From contig JAHDHH010000024.1 of the NCBI GenBank assembly GCA_020631405.1, forward strand, positions 1 through 55,724: 55,724 bases of DNA. Reading direction: 5' to 3'. The DNA comes from Saprospiraceae bacterium (GTDB lineage Bacteria > Bacteroidota > Bacteroidia > Chitinophagales > Saprospiraceae). Position 1 is the stretch's first letter; each line of letters begins with the position of its first letter. Below, piece after piece: positions 35,292 through 44,970 of the stretch. The position numbers and the translations under genes were made by a program. The notes beneath the pieces are model-generated. The model worked only from the letters and a program-made list of their open reading frames with translations. It did not search any database and had not been told where the DNA came from.

Positions 35292-38200
35292 CGTCAAATT
35301 CTTTTAGGTTTTCTTGTTCTTGGAATGCTTCTTCTAGTTCATGACGCTTTGGTCGTTTGCCATTATAGAACCATGACCAGAGGTACTTAATGTCATTGCT
35401 CAAGTAGAGCATCAAAGGCAAGAGATATAGGGTTAGGAAGGTTGCAATTCCAATACCATAGGCAATAGATATCGCCATCGGAATGAGGAATTGAGCTTGG
35501 AAGCTAGTTTCGAAAATAAGTGGAGCAAGTCCAGCTATCGTAGTAATTGATGTCAAGAATATTGCTCTAAATCTAGAAAGTCCAGCAGTATAAATGGCCT
35601 TCTCAAAGGTGTAACCCTGTTTGATGAAGGAGTTGTATTTGACAATCAAGACCAGTCCATCATTGACCATGATTCCTATTAAGGCTATTATACCCAAGAA
35701 CGACAAGATATTAATTGGGAAGTTATGAAACTCATGACCCCAACCTACACCAATGACGCTGAATGGTACCATCAAGAGAATCAACAAAGGTTGAACATAA
35801 GACCTAAACGTAAACGCAATGACTGCATAAATAAGCATCAAGATTATGGGTGCGACTCGTTTAGCAGATACTTGAAACTTAGCAGCCTCTCTATTTTGCC
35901 CTTCGTATAATGGCGACACAGATGGATATTTTGTCAAGAGGGTAGGCATGAACTCTGCTTTAAGATTATCCAAGATATCTGGGGCACTGTCTTTATTATT
36001 AACCAAGTCAGCTGATACTGCTATTTCACGTCGACCATTGAGGTGGTTAATAGCGACTTCTCCTCTTGCGATGTCATAGGTTGCTATTTCACTGAGTGGT
36101 ACTCTCACCCCGTTTGGAGCTATGACTTCCATGTTGTCTAAGTCATTGATGCTATTTCTACCTTCTGATTCATATCTGACATAGACTCTGATTTCGTCTC
36201 TGCCTCTTTGGAATCGTTGTGCTTGACGGCCAAAGAATCCCGACCTGACTTGAGAGATTAAGCCTTCTAGAGTGAAACCTAGCATGTAAGCATTTGGCTT
36301 AAGCTTGAGTTTGATTTCTTTGATTCCTTGAGGGTCGTTATCGCTAATATCTTTGAGTTGGGTCAGTGTACCTAGCTTTTCCTTCAGTTCTGTTTTAGCA
36401 GCTTTGAGTTCGCCGATATTATTTCCAGTTAATGAAATCGCAATTGGCCTACCACCAAAGTTGGTATTAGCTCCAAAAGTCAATTGCTCAACACCAGGCA
36501 CAAAACCTACTCGTTCTCTAATAGCATTGGCAATGTCATCCGCTGAGAGGTCTCGTTCTTCACCAGGCAGTAAGTTGATGGTGAGGCTAGCGTTGCTTGA
36601 TCCAGGACCTATTCTTCGCAGTGTATTTTTCACTACATCAACGTTGCCAGCTTGTTGCTCTTGGAGTTCTTCACTTGTAGCCCATACATCATGCTCTATT
36701 GATTCAATTATCCCGTTAGTAATTTGCTCATTGGTACCTTGCGGCATCTTAAGTGTCACCTGGATGATATCACTTGCTATGGATGGGAAGAAGGTAAATC
36801 GGATGATGCCGCCTTGGATAGCTCCAATAGTTATGATGAACAACCCAATAGGTATCGCGAAGCCGAATAGCCTATTATTAATCACAAATCGCAGTGATGG
36901 AGCATAGAGCTTGTCCCTAATCCATTTCAAAAACTGGTCACCGTATCTATTAATGGCAAATGTACTTCCACCTTTTTTCAATGCGTTAGAGTGTGCTAGG
37001 TGGGCAGGTAAGATGATCAAGGCTTCTATGAGAGAAACAGACAGTGTTAATAAAACAACAGATGCTACCTCTCCAAAAAAGTCTCCAACTCTGCTATCCA
37101 AAAAGAAGAATGTAGAAAATGCTAAGATAGTGGTCAAAATTGCTGAAAGAATAGCAGGTAAGACATCCATAGTGCCATCAATGGCTGCTCTAATTGGCGA
37201 CTTACCTTTCTCATACTCATTGTAGATGTTTTCAGCGATGACAATTCCATCATCAACAAGAATCCCTATAACGATGATCATGGCGAAAAGTGACAGGACA
37301 TTAATAGTCACACCAAAGTAAGGGGCAAAAATGAACATCCCTAAGAAGGATATCGGGAGACCGAAAGCTACCCATAGGGCTAGTGTAGGTTTGAGAAAAA
37401 TAGACAATAGGATCAAGACCAAAATGATCCCGATCAACCCGTTTTCTCTAAGTAGTTCAGTCCTTTGTTTCAATGTAATAGAAGAGTCTCGAGTGACATT
37501 CAATTGTGCATTTGCACTTGATGCATTGAACTTTTCCATATACGCAGTCACATTGTCTGCATTGGCAATGAGGTCTTCGCTATTAGTAGCGGATACGTTG
37601 AATGATATGGCAGGGTCTCCATTGTAGTAGATTCTATTAGGATTTTCTTCCCACCTATCTTTGATGCTTGCAACATCTTTGAGGTAGGTAATATTACCAC
37701 TGGCGTCTGCTCGTAAGACTATATTTTCAAAGTTGATAGCTTCATAATACTTGTTGTTTGCCCTGATTAGAAACTCTTCTTGCTCAGTCTTGATAGAACC
37801 ACCTGTCGATAGAAGGTTAGTCTGAGATACAGCAGCAGCAACTTCATTAAAGGTAAGGTTGTATGCCTTGAGTGCTTGATCTTGGACAGCTATTTCTATT
37901 TCTTCATTGGGGAATCCACTCAGAGAGAGTTGGGAGATGCCTGGGATAGCTCGAATGTCATCTTCAACTGTCCTAGCGATAGTTTTTAGGGTCTTGAGAT
38001 CCATAGCTTTCCCACTCAAGGTAAAACTGATGGCTTGTTGGATATTCTCTACTTTAGAAACCACAGGAGGCTCCATAGCACTTGGAAAGTTGGGCACTCG
38101 GTCGACTGCATTTTTGACATCAGCGAGCACGGCATCAATGTCGTAGCCTTTGAGTATTTCAACTGTGATCGTTGCTGCATTTTCACTAGAGACAGAGGTA

Positions 38201-38442
38201 ACCCTATCAATGCCTACTAACCCTTTGAGGTTGTCTTCAATTTTGAGGACTATGCCTTCTTCAATCTCATTGGGTGCAGCCCCAAAGTAGGTAATCTGTA
38301 TATTGATGATTTCTGATGGCACCAATGGGAAGAATGATGACTTCATATTGCCTAGGCCTAGGTAGCCGAAGACAAAGAAAGCCAGAATCAATACATTCGT
38401 AGCAACGGGGTATTTGATAAAAAAAGCGATAAAGTTTTTCAT
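35284..38442 (-). CDS. RND-family efflux transporter (second system)
   Basis: 1052 residues, standard RND length without the inserts of the pump at 23053. TM1 covers ~11-30 (YPVATNVLILAFFVFGYLGL). The TM2-6 block lies around 335-475 and includes VIGILVDDGIVIAENIYNEY with acidic proton-relay residues. A second TM block runs from ~855 to 1020. The periplasmic porter domains are intact (AAPNEIEEGIVLKIEDNLKG). It should form a tripartite pump with the adaptor upstream and TolC downstream. The C-terminal tail is charged. No local regulator gene is present, unlike the first system. Confidence 0.92.
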   Translation of the reverse strand: MKNFIAFFIKYPVATNVLILAFFVFGYLGLGNMKSSFFPLVPSEIINIQITYFGAAPNEIEEGIVLKIEDNLKGLVGIDRVTSVSSENAATITVEILKGYDIDAVLADVKNAVDRVPNFPSAMEPPVVSKVENIQQAISFTLSGKAMDLKTLKTIARTVEDDIRAIPGISQLSLSGFPNEEIEIAVQDQALKAYNLTFNEVAAAVSQTNLLSTGGSIKTEQEEFLIRANNKYYEAINFENIVLRADASGNITYLKDVASIKDRWEENPNRIYYNGDPAISFNVSATNSEDLIANADNVTAYMEKFNASSANAQLNVTRDSSITLKQRTELLRENGLIGIILVLILLSIFLKPTLALWVAFGLPISFLGMFIFAPYFGVTINVLSLFAMIIVIGILVDDGIVIAENIYNEYEKGKSPIRAAIDGTMDVLPAILSAILTTILAFSTFFFLDSRVGDFFGEVASVVLLTLSVSLIEALIILPAHLAHSNALKKGGSTFAINRYGDQFLKWIRDKLYAPSLRFVINNRLFGFAIPIGLFIITIGAIQGGIIRFTFFPSIASDIIQVTLKMPQGTNEQITNGIIESIEHDVWATSEELQEQQAGNVDVVKNTLRRIGPGSSNASLTINLLPGEERDLSADDIANAIRERVGFVPGVEQLTFGANTNFGGRPIAISLTGNNIGELKAAKTELKEKLGTLTQLKDISDNDPQGIKEIKLKLKPNAYMLGFTLEGLISQVRSGFFGRQAQRFQRGRDEIRVYVRYESEGRNSINDLDNMEVIAPNGVRVPLSEIATYDIARGEVAINHLNGRREIAVSADLVNNKDSAPDILDNLKAEFMPTLLTKYPSVSPLYEGQNREAAKFQVSAKRVAPIILMLIYAVIAFTFRSYVQPLLILLMVPFSVIGVGWGHEFHNFPINILSFLGIIALIGIMVNDGLVLIVKYNSFIKQGYTFEKAIYTAGLSRFRAIFLTSITTIAGLAPLIFETSFQAQFLIPMAISIAYGIGIATFLTLYLLPLMLYLSNDIKYLWSWFYNGKRPKRHELEEAFQEQENLKEFDDE

Positions 38443-38448
38443 AGACGT

Positions 38449-39588
38449 TTATTCGCTTAGGTTAATTGGATTTACTTTCATGCCTTCATAGGCTCCTGTT
38501 ACTGGCTTTTGTACTACCCATGCGTTAGGTTGAATGCCCGTGACAAATACTGTCTTGTCAGCAACGTGCTTGACTTCTATAGCTTGTTTTTGAAGGATAC
38601 TATCAGCTACTACAAAGACATATGCTTCATCCACTACTAAGTTTCTTGCTATCTCAGCTACATCTGATAGTTCTACAGTTGAGATCTCTGCTTGGAGAAA
38701 CATGCCCTCTCTTAAGTCTTTACCTCTCACTTCTACTATGGCTAAGGCAGATTGTGATTGTGGGTCTATGATTTTATTTATTCGTGTGATTCTACCATTC
38801 CAAGATTGGCTCTTGTCACCATTGGTCAAGGTCACAGACTTACCTACAGAAATCATTTTAAGCTCAGCGGGATTAATCTTAACTTCTAGTTCGAATACTG
38901 AAGGGTCGATAAATGTACCTAGTTTCTGTCCAGGACTAATCATTGCACCTTTATCAACTAGGTTCTCTCTGAGTATGCCACCATAAGGAGCTCTAATTTG
39001 ATAGTAAGATGCCTGTACTTCCTGAGCTTTGATATTATAGTATTGGGTAACAATATTCTTTCCATTAATGAAGGCCTTCTCCCTATCTGAACTTGTTGTA
39101 GGTAATGCCCTGAGTGATGAATTGACATCAAATGCATTGATATAACTCTTCCACTTTTCATAAGCATCACCATAGTCAAACTTGAGGTCCCCAAGTATAG
39201 CTGTCATGCTTTGCAGGAGTTGAGCTCGCGAGGCTCTGAGGTTAGCGAGGTATTCAGCATTGTCTATTGATACTAAAATGTCGCCTTCGTTAAAGTAGAT
39301 TCCTGACCTAAATGATCTGTCTCCACCTTCGAATACTCCTTGAGTTCTGCTCACGATATCAATCTTGTTCTTGGCACTTAATGTACCATTAGATTGGATA
39401 GCGACAGAGGAGTTTTTAAGCTCAACTGGGGCATAAATGACATTTGTCACCTTCACTTCGCTGCTCTGCTTTGGCGCCTTCTTACTGCCTTTAAGTACAC
39501 CAGAGTAGGAGACAGCCCCAAATATAATAAGCACTGCCAAAATTGAGGAAATGATACGTTGCCTTAAGCGTGGATGTTTCTCGGACAT
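38449..39588 (-). CDS. RND efflux periplasmic adaptor (second system)
   Basis: 379 residues from the ATG at 39588; a TTG nine codons upstream is the alternative. An N-terminal membrane anchor (about 11-30, RIISSILAVLIIFGAVSYSG) is present instead of a lipobox. The HlyD/AcrA-type core has NKIDIVSRTQGVFEGG, the lipoyl-domain segment FNEGDILVSIDNAEYLANLR, a helical hairpin, and IRAPYGGILRENLVDKGAMI. Six bases separate it from the RND gene. It is first in the operon. Confidence 0.9.
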   Translation of the reverse strand: MSEKHPRLRQRIISSILAVLIIFGAVSYSGVLKGSKKAPKQSSEVKVTNVIYAPVELKNSSVAIQSNGTLSAKNKIDIVSRTQGVFEGGDRSFRSGIYFNEGDILVSIDNAEYLANLRASRAQLLQSMTAILGDLKFDYGDAYEKWKSYINAFDVNSSLRALPTTSSDREKAFINGKNIVTQYYNIKAQEVQASYYQIRAPYGGILRENLVDKGAMISPGQKLGTFIDPSVFELEVKINPAELKMISVGKSVTLTNGDKSQSWNGRITRINKIIDPQSQSALAIVEVRGKDLREGMFLQAEISTVELSDVAEIARNLVVDEAYVFVVADSILQKQAIEVKHVADKTVFVTGIQPNAWVVQKPVTGAYEGMKVNPINLSE

Positions 39589-39699
39589 AGAGTCAAGTTG
39601 GTTAATTGGATTCAAATTCTTCTAAAGATGTCATAACAAACTGTTCGCCTTAAAGTTTGTTGAGTTAGAATACTCGAAGGTCAAAGGAGTTTGAAAAGA

Positions 39700-39707
39700 C
39701 AAAATTA
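39700..39707 (-). promoter_or_regulatory. Candidate -7 box TAATTTTG for the second efflux operon
   Basis: TAATTTTG on the minus strand fits TAnnTTTG and lies 111 bases before the adaptor ATG. No matching -33 element is seen. Confidence 0.35.
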
Positions 39708-39855
39708 CGCTTTCAAATCGATTATATATAGATTTTTTAAATTTGTTCTGCTGATATAGTCGGTACATTGGCTCCAACTGTTAAGTAAGCATTTCTACCG
39801 AGCATTAATGTCATATTATTAGAAAACAAAAAGTTGAAATGAAGGGCTTAAAACA

Positions 39856-41712
39856 CTACATACTTTTGACAAAATCAGAAAAGACCTTCTTATGTAGTGC
39901 TATATCCATATTGGCAGAAAGTGCAACCCTCGCAATGTAGTCTTTATCATCTTCTTTGGTAGTGCCTTGGGTTGAAGTGGCTGGGATCGTCCAATAGCAT
40001 CCCTTGAGCTGACCATAGCTGACACAGTACTTGCTTTCTTGAGGTATTGCTTTGATCATCATATTGATAAGCTTGTGATTGAGAGCTCTTTTGAACATTT
40101 CTCTTTCTTCAGCAGTATTCCCGGTTGTTGGTAAGTCAAGCGAAAATACAGATGGCGTAAATCCTTCAGCAGCAAGCTCTTCTGAAACAAAATTGATCTT
40201 TGCACTTGGTAGTACTGCATTGATGTGATTGACAAAGACTCGAGTGTTTCTATAAGCATCAGCGATACGCTGGTTCATCGAAGGCAATTGATTAGCAAGT
40301 ATTTCATACTGTAGTGCCGTTGCTTCATTATCACAAAGGGTCAAGTGTCTTGCTATAGCGTCCATCATTGAGGATGCCATTGTATTACTCACGCAGTATC
40401 CAGCAGTGCAGAGGCCTCCACTTGGGAATTTTGATCCGCTGGCATATGATATTGTTTTTACGGTAGAGAGCATTTTTCCTTCGCCTAGAAAGAGGACATT
40501 TGGACAGAATGTCTGATCGAGAATAAAGACAGGAGCAATTGCGTCAGCTCCACCTAGGGTCTGTCTAGGTTTACCCAGTGCCGCCTTGAGTTTTTCTAAG
40601 TCTGGAACCTCAACTCTTGGATTGGTAGGGATTTCAGCAATGATGTAGGGGATGGCATCTGCCTTTGCTATAGTCTCCAGGACTTGCTCTACACTCTGCA
40701 CCATGTCATTGTCTCCATCTACAGGTAGGTCAACTATCTCTACATTATTAAGACAAGCAGCTACTCTTCTAGCTTGGTCATTCGTTCCGCCATAGCAATT
40801 GGGCGGTACTACGAATTTGATCTCCTTGCCTGGGTAATTTACCAATGCATCCTCAACCAAGCCCATCATGATAGCATATTGGACTGAAAGGCCACTAGAT
40901 CCAATAATTGGGTGGGTAGTGGTTCCAGTGATAGAATTTATCTGTTCTTGGACAAAGGATTTATGAGCCGTGGGATCAACAGGCTGCCGAGCTTCTGTGG
41001 ACTGAGCAATCTGTTGTAAGGCAACTAGACAATTGGCAGGAGTCATTGCGATGGTCTCCCTTCGCCTCACGTGTTGGATATCAGAAATATAGGACTTATT
41101 CTGGTCTCCGTTGACAAGGAGGACGCTACCGAGACTACTTTGAGTAGTGACATAAAAGTCAACTTGTTGTACTAGATCTAGATTTAAATAGTCAGCTTCT
41201 GGCATAATGATTATTCTACTGCAATCAACAGTTGGGGAGTTCAAATGAGCAAGGGTAGTGTTATCTGTGACTTGCTCTAATTCAAACTGATAACCATATA
41301 CAGACCTGATGGTATCTGCATCAAAACTAGCAGGAAGCTCGCCATAGTAGAAGAGTTTACTTGCTTTATTAGCTAGGTGGTTAGTTCTTAAGATGGCTAG
41401 TATGGGCATTGTTTCAGAGGAGAAGCTGATCACTTGGTTAGCATGGAGGCGATTGGCTTTAGCTATTGTCCATTCTAAGATGCAAGAGAGAGGATGGCCA
41501 AGTCTGATGTAGTCATAGGCTGTGGGTAGCTGGTCTAGTAAGGCTTCATCAGGGGTGTTTGCCTGATACAAGGCTTCAAACCCTTCTAAGAATTGAATTT
41601 TAGCCCGAGGTTCATCATAGATGTCAAGGCGGTGAGTCGTGATGCTCAGCCAACCACTAGGCATATTGTCTAGTACAGTTTTGATGAATGTTGCCATCTT
41701 AGAATCGTGCAT
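39856..41712 (-). CDS. Long trans-sulfuration-like PLP protein with N-terminal extension
   Basis: 618 residues from the ATG at 41712. The frame extends to a TTG at 41739, but a promoter-like TATCTTGC overlaps there. Ordinary Cys/Met PLP enzymes have ~400 residues. Here the catalytic half is C-terminal: GSSGLSVQYAIMMGL, VVPPNCYGGTNDQ (cofactor loop), D399 in FILDQTFCPN and the PLP lysine K428 in YASGSKFPSGGLCTAG. The N-terminal ~240 residues contain YDYIRLGHPLSCILEWTIAK and VISFSSETMPILAIL. These mirror the family's substrate loop and SSGMAAI segments, suggesting a degenerate second copy. The substrate is unknown. The gene appears monocistronic. Confidence 0.75.
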   Translation of the reverse strand: MHDSKMATFIKTVLDNMPSGWLSITTHRLDIYDEPRAKIQFLEGFEALYQANTPDEALLDQLPTAYDYIRLGHPLSCILEWTIAKANRLHANQVISFSSETMPILAILRTNHLANKASKLFYYGELPASFDADTIRSVYGYQFELEQVTDNTTLAHLNSPTVDCSRIIIMPEADYLNLDLVQQVDFYVTTQSSLGSVLLVNGDQNKSYISDIQHVRRRETIAMTPANCLVALQQIAQSTEARQPVDPTAHKSFVQEQINSITGTTTHPIIGSSGLSVQYAIMMGLVEDALVNYPGKEIKFVVPPNCYGGTNDQARRVAACLNNVEIVDLPVDGDNDMVQSVEQVLETIAKADAIPYIIAEIPTNPRVEVPDLEKLKAALGKPRQTLGGADAIAPVFILDQTFCPNVLFLGEGKMLSTVKTISYASGSKFPSGGLCTAGYCVSNTMASSMMDAIARHLTLCDNEATALQYEILANQLPSMNQRIADAYRNTRVFVNHINAVLPSAKINFVSEELAAEGFTPSVFSLDLPTTGNTAEEREMFKRALNHKLINMMIKAIPQESKYCVSYGQLKGCYWTIPATSTQGTTKEDDKDYIARVALSANMDIALHKKVFSDFVKSM

Positions 41713-41801
41713 AACCTTCTGTATTTGAATGGCTGGCAAGATACGTGATTTACCTACTTAAGTAAAGGATGACTATTGATTTGTTTTTACTTTTTAATGC
41801 A

Positions 41802-42920
41802 CTATCTGACTTCCTTGAAGCTAATGCCTAGGCTGCGTTCATAGTCTTGCATTGTCCTCATTTCATATTGATTGACAAAGCACATCGAAGTGCCAGCTTT
41901 ACCAGCCCTTGCTGTCCTTCCGCTTCTATGAGTGTAGTATTCATCACTCTCAGGAAGTTGATAGTGGGCAACAAAGGTCAAGTCTGGGATATCTATTCCA
42001 CGAGCAGCAAGATCTGTAGCCACTAATATTCTCAAAGTTTCTTTTTTGAATGCCCTCATCACCTTATCCCTCTCTTTTTGATATAGGTCGCCGTGAATGG
42101 CATCTGCAGCGATTTGCCTTGCAATCAGTTCTTCAGTAAGTTTTTTCGTCGCGGCCTTAGTTCTACAGAAGATCACTCCTCTGTTTGACCCTTCTGTTTT
42201 TAGAAAGTCCAATAACAGGTCCAATTTGTCAGCGTCATCACAAGCCTTGTAAAGGTGGGTAATATTCTTGTTGACAGTTTGTTCTCTGCTCACTGTGATC
42301 CTGATTGCGTCAGAAGCTAGATGCTTAGCAATGATTGTCTGGATGTCAGGTGGTATAGTTGCTGAAAATAACCATTTGCGTTCGACCGAAGTTAAGAAGC
42401 CCAGGATCTCATCAAGTTCTTTTTTGAATCCTAGGCTAAGCATTTCATCTGCCTCGTCCAAGATTACCGTCTTAATCTCGCTGAGGTCAACAGCCTTCCT
42501 AGATACCAAGTCAATTAACCTGCCAGGAGTAGCTACTATAATTTGTGTTGGTCTTCTCAAGGCACTGATTTGCCTTTCAATTGGCTCACCGCCATAGACT
42601 GATTCAGTAAATATCTTAGCAGAGTACTTGGTGAATTTAAACAGCTGCTTAGCTACCTGCTTGGCGAGCTCTCTTGTGGGACAGAGGATCAATCCTTGCA
42701 CAGATTTTGCGCTAGGGTCTATTAGCTCAAGTAAAGGCAATCCAAATGCTGCAGTCTTACCAGTACCTGTTTGTGCTTGTGCTACTACATCACTGGCTCC
42801 ATTCATTAACAAAGGGATGACATCTTGTTGAATGGCAGTTGGGACGACAATACCCAATTCAGCAAGTCCTTTAATGAATCCAGAGCTTATGCCTAATTCT
42901 TCGAAGTTATTCAATATCAA
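41802..42920 (-). CDS. DEAD-box RNA helicase
   Basis: 372 residues, a minimal DEAD-box core without the usual basic C-terminal extension. Motifs in order: Q motif (PTAIQQ), AQTGTGKT, PTRELA, TPGRL, DEAD, SAT, VIFCRTKAATKKL, ATDLAARGIDIPDL and HRSGRTARAGK. The frame ends shortly after motif VI at SLGISFKEVR. The start is a TTG (42920, or 42914 giving MNNFEELG); no ATG fits. A TATCTTGT box at 42947-42954 lies upstream. It probably remodels RNA or ribosome assembly intermediates. Its specific partner cannot be told. Confidence 0.92.
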   Translation of the reverse strand: MILNNFEELGISSGFIKGLAELGIVVPTAIQQDVIPLLMNGASDVVAQAQTGTGKTAAFGLPLLELIDPSAKSVQGLILCPTRELAKQVAKQLFKFTKYSAKIFTESVYGGEPIERQISALRRPTQIIVATPGRLIDLVSRKAVDLSEIKTVILDEADEMLSLGFKKELDEILGFLTSVERKWLFSATIPPDIQTIIAKHLASDAIRITVSREQTVNKNITHLYKACDDADKLDLLLDFLKTEGSNRGVIFCRTKAATKKLTEELIARQIAADAIHGDLYQKERDKVMRAFKKETLRILVATDLAARGIDIPDLTFVAHYQLPESDEYYTHRSGRTARAGKAGTSMCFVNQYEMRTMQDYERSLGISFKEVR

Positions 42921-43010
42921 TACGTTAGTGAGTGAGCTAAAAAGTCACAAGATAGAGACTCTATGACTAGTATCTGATACTCATATTGAATTACCACTGG
43001 ATCAAGGGTA

Positions 43011-44033
43011 CTATGTCAGGTGTTTGAAGTAGTGTTTTACTGCATTGATATGCTCTTCTTTACTTGCATCATCCAACCAACTTGCTTTGAAAGCATTTAC
43101 TGCGACTTGTTCTAGTTGTTGATTGTTAAGGTTTAATGCTTTAGCTGTTGCATAGTAATTTTCATTCATATATCCACCAAAGTATGCTGGGTCATCTGAG
43201 TGAATGGTAGCTAGGATACCTTGGTCTAGGAGTTTTGGAAGAGGGTGGTCTTCCATGTGTTGTATCACTTTCAGCTCTACATTGCTTAATGGGCAGAGTG
43301 TAAGAGGAATCTGTTCTGCTCTGAGTCTATCAACTAAGGCTTGATCATCAAGACAACGATTACCATGGTCTATCCTCACTACATTAAGGAGGTCAAGCGC
43401 TTCCCAAATGTAAGCGGCTGGTCCTTCTTCTCCTGCATGTGCTACTAGCTTATATCCTTCGTCTGCTGAAGCCTTGAATACTCGAGCAAATTTGCTCGGC
43501 GGATTTCCTACTTCTGAAGAGTCAAGACCTACGCCATCGATCCACTCTTTGAAAGGAAGTGAGGCTTCCAATGTTTTGAATGCTTCGGCCTCACTTAGGT
43601 GCCGAAGATATGACATGATGAGTTTGAACGAGATGTTTAATTCTTCTTTAGCTCTTTGTAGGGCTTTATAAATACCAGTAATGACTACGTCAAAGGGAAT
43701 ACCTCTTTCGGTATGAGTCTGAGGGTCAAAAAAGATCTCAACATGGACTACATTTTGGCTGTGAACTTTAGTGAGGTATGCCCAGGTAAGATCAAAAAAA
43801 TCTTGTTCATGGATGAGGACTTGAGCACCAGTATAGTAGATGTCGAGGAACTCTTGAAGGTTGTTGAATTTGTAGGCTTCCTTGATCGCATCAACTGAAT
43901 CAAAATCTAGTGAGACATCATTTCTTTTGGCAATCTCAAACATGAGTTCAGGTTCAAAGCTTCCTTCGATATGGAGGTGCAGTTCCGCTTTAGGAATACC
44001 TTGGATAGTGGTAAGTAAATTAGCTGAAGTCAT
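43011..44033 (-). CDS. Adenosine/adenine deaminase-family protein
   Basis: 340 residues from the ATG at 44033; 20 upstream codons from a TTG overlap a promoter-like TATCTTGC (44100-44107) and are rejected. Zinc ligands are H19 and H21 in AELHLHIEGSFEP, with later VAHAGEEG and IHSDDPAYFGG. The motifs VGLDSSEVGNPPSKFARVF and TLCPLSNVELKV are those I associate with the adenine aminohydrolase (Aah1-like) branch rather than true adenosine deaminases. The reaction is thus likely adenine to hypoxanthine in purine salvage, but adenosine as substrate is not excluded. Confidence 0.88.
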   Translation of the reverse strand: MTSANLLTTIQGIPKAELHLHIEGSFEPELMFEIAKRNDVSLDFDSVDAIKEAYKFNNLQEFLDIYYTGAQVLIHEQDFFDLTWAYLTKVHSQNVVHVEIFFDPQTHTERGIPFDVVITGIYKALQRAKEELNISFKLIMSYLRHLSEAEAFKTLEASLPFKEWIDGVGLDSSEVGNPPSKFARVFKASADEGYKLVAHAGEEGPAAYIWEALDLLNVVRIDHGNRCLDDQALVDRLRAEQIPLTLCPLSNVELKVIQHMEDHPLPKLLDQGILATIHSDDPAYFGGYMNENYYATAKALNLNNQQLEQVAVNAFKASWLDDASKEEHINAVKHYFKHLT

Positions 44034-44157
44034 GAGGTCTGAGATAATGTTAGAAGGTCGAATTGAAGAATATGATTGTTTAATCAGCCGCAAGATAAAG
44101 ATTGGAGATTAAAAACTCTTATTTACATCAAGGAGGCCATCTATGTTATTGAATTCT

Positions 44158-44970
44158 TCAATCTACATATGATTTAAATAACAGCTCAAATTCCTCATTT
44201 GAGAAATGCAGTGTCAGACCAAATTCCTTCTCAATAATATCCAACCACGCTTGCCCATAGGCTACCTTGCACTTACTGCTTATCTTAATGCCGTTTCGTG
44301 TTGAGAATTTGTTATTGAATAAGGCTATTCTTCCCATAGGTGTATTCTTGCCAACAAACTTATGATAGTAGAAGTGTGAGTTGGTATTAGTAGACATATA
44401 CTGGTTGGCAATGATAATCTCTTGTAGGCTGACTATATGGGCTGCAAAGCTGTAAAGATTATCCCAACCTTGATCAGTTTTCCGTTGGATCATGAAGTCG
44501 TAGTCAGCATCTGGTAATACCCTCATTGTACCATACTTGTCATTGACTTGCTCAATGCTATTAATATCAAGCAGAACACTGGCAACAAGTCCTCCAAAGC
44601 CAACATCTACAAGATATGTGCTGTCATCCAAGTCTACTAAGTAGGCAAGGTGATTTCTAGGTGGTGTAAGTTTTGGGTTGCTCAGCCAGACTCTAGCTAA
44701 TACTGGTCTAGGTAAGAATCCGAGAGCAGTAAGTAATGCTGCATAAAGTGTATTCAATTCAAAGCAATAACCACCTCTTTGTTTTGTGATTAATTTAGTG
44801 TACAAGTGTTGATAGTCAAGGCTTATGTTACGTCGTACTACAATGTCTAAGTTTTCGAATGGGATATGTTCTAGGTGGTGTTCTTGTAACTGAGTCAGAC
44901 CTTCCAAGGTAGGTTGACTTGATGGCAGACCTATTCTTTTTAGATAGTTAACCACTTCATATTTAGTCAT
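44158..44970 (-). CDS. Arylamine N-acetyltransferase
   Basis: 270 residues, the typical NAT length. The catalytic triad is visible: C69 in RGGYCFELNTLY, H107 in PPRNHLAYLVDL and D122 in YLVDVGFGG. The enzyme acetylates arylamines or hydrazines from acetyl-CoA through a cysteine intermediate. The natural substrate in this organism is unknown. The ATG at 44970 agrees with the family start (an N-terminal helical domain with YLKRIGLP). It is the last minus-strand gene before the divergent histidine kinase and lies 124 bases after the deaminase gene's start. Confidence 0.93.
   Translation of the reverse strand: MTKYEVVNYLKRIGLPSSQPTLEGLTQLQEHHLEHIPFENLDIVVRRNISLDYQHLYTKLITKQRGGYCFELNTLYAALLTALGFLPRPVLARVWLSNPKLTPPRNHLAYLVDLDDSTYLVDVGFGGLVASVLLDINSIEQVNDKYGTMRVLPDADYDFMIQRKTDQGWDNLYSFAAHIVSLQEIIIANQYMSTNTNSHFYYHKFVGKNTPMGRIALFNNKFSTRNGIKISSKCKVAYGQAWLDIIEKEFGLTLHFSNEEFELLFKSYVD

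Noticed and set aside
36353-36907. A 184-codon open frame antisense to the second RND transporter
   Set aside because: The RND gene on the minus strand is complete and well conserved. The antisense product is rich in Ser and Pro with no motif.
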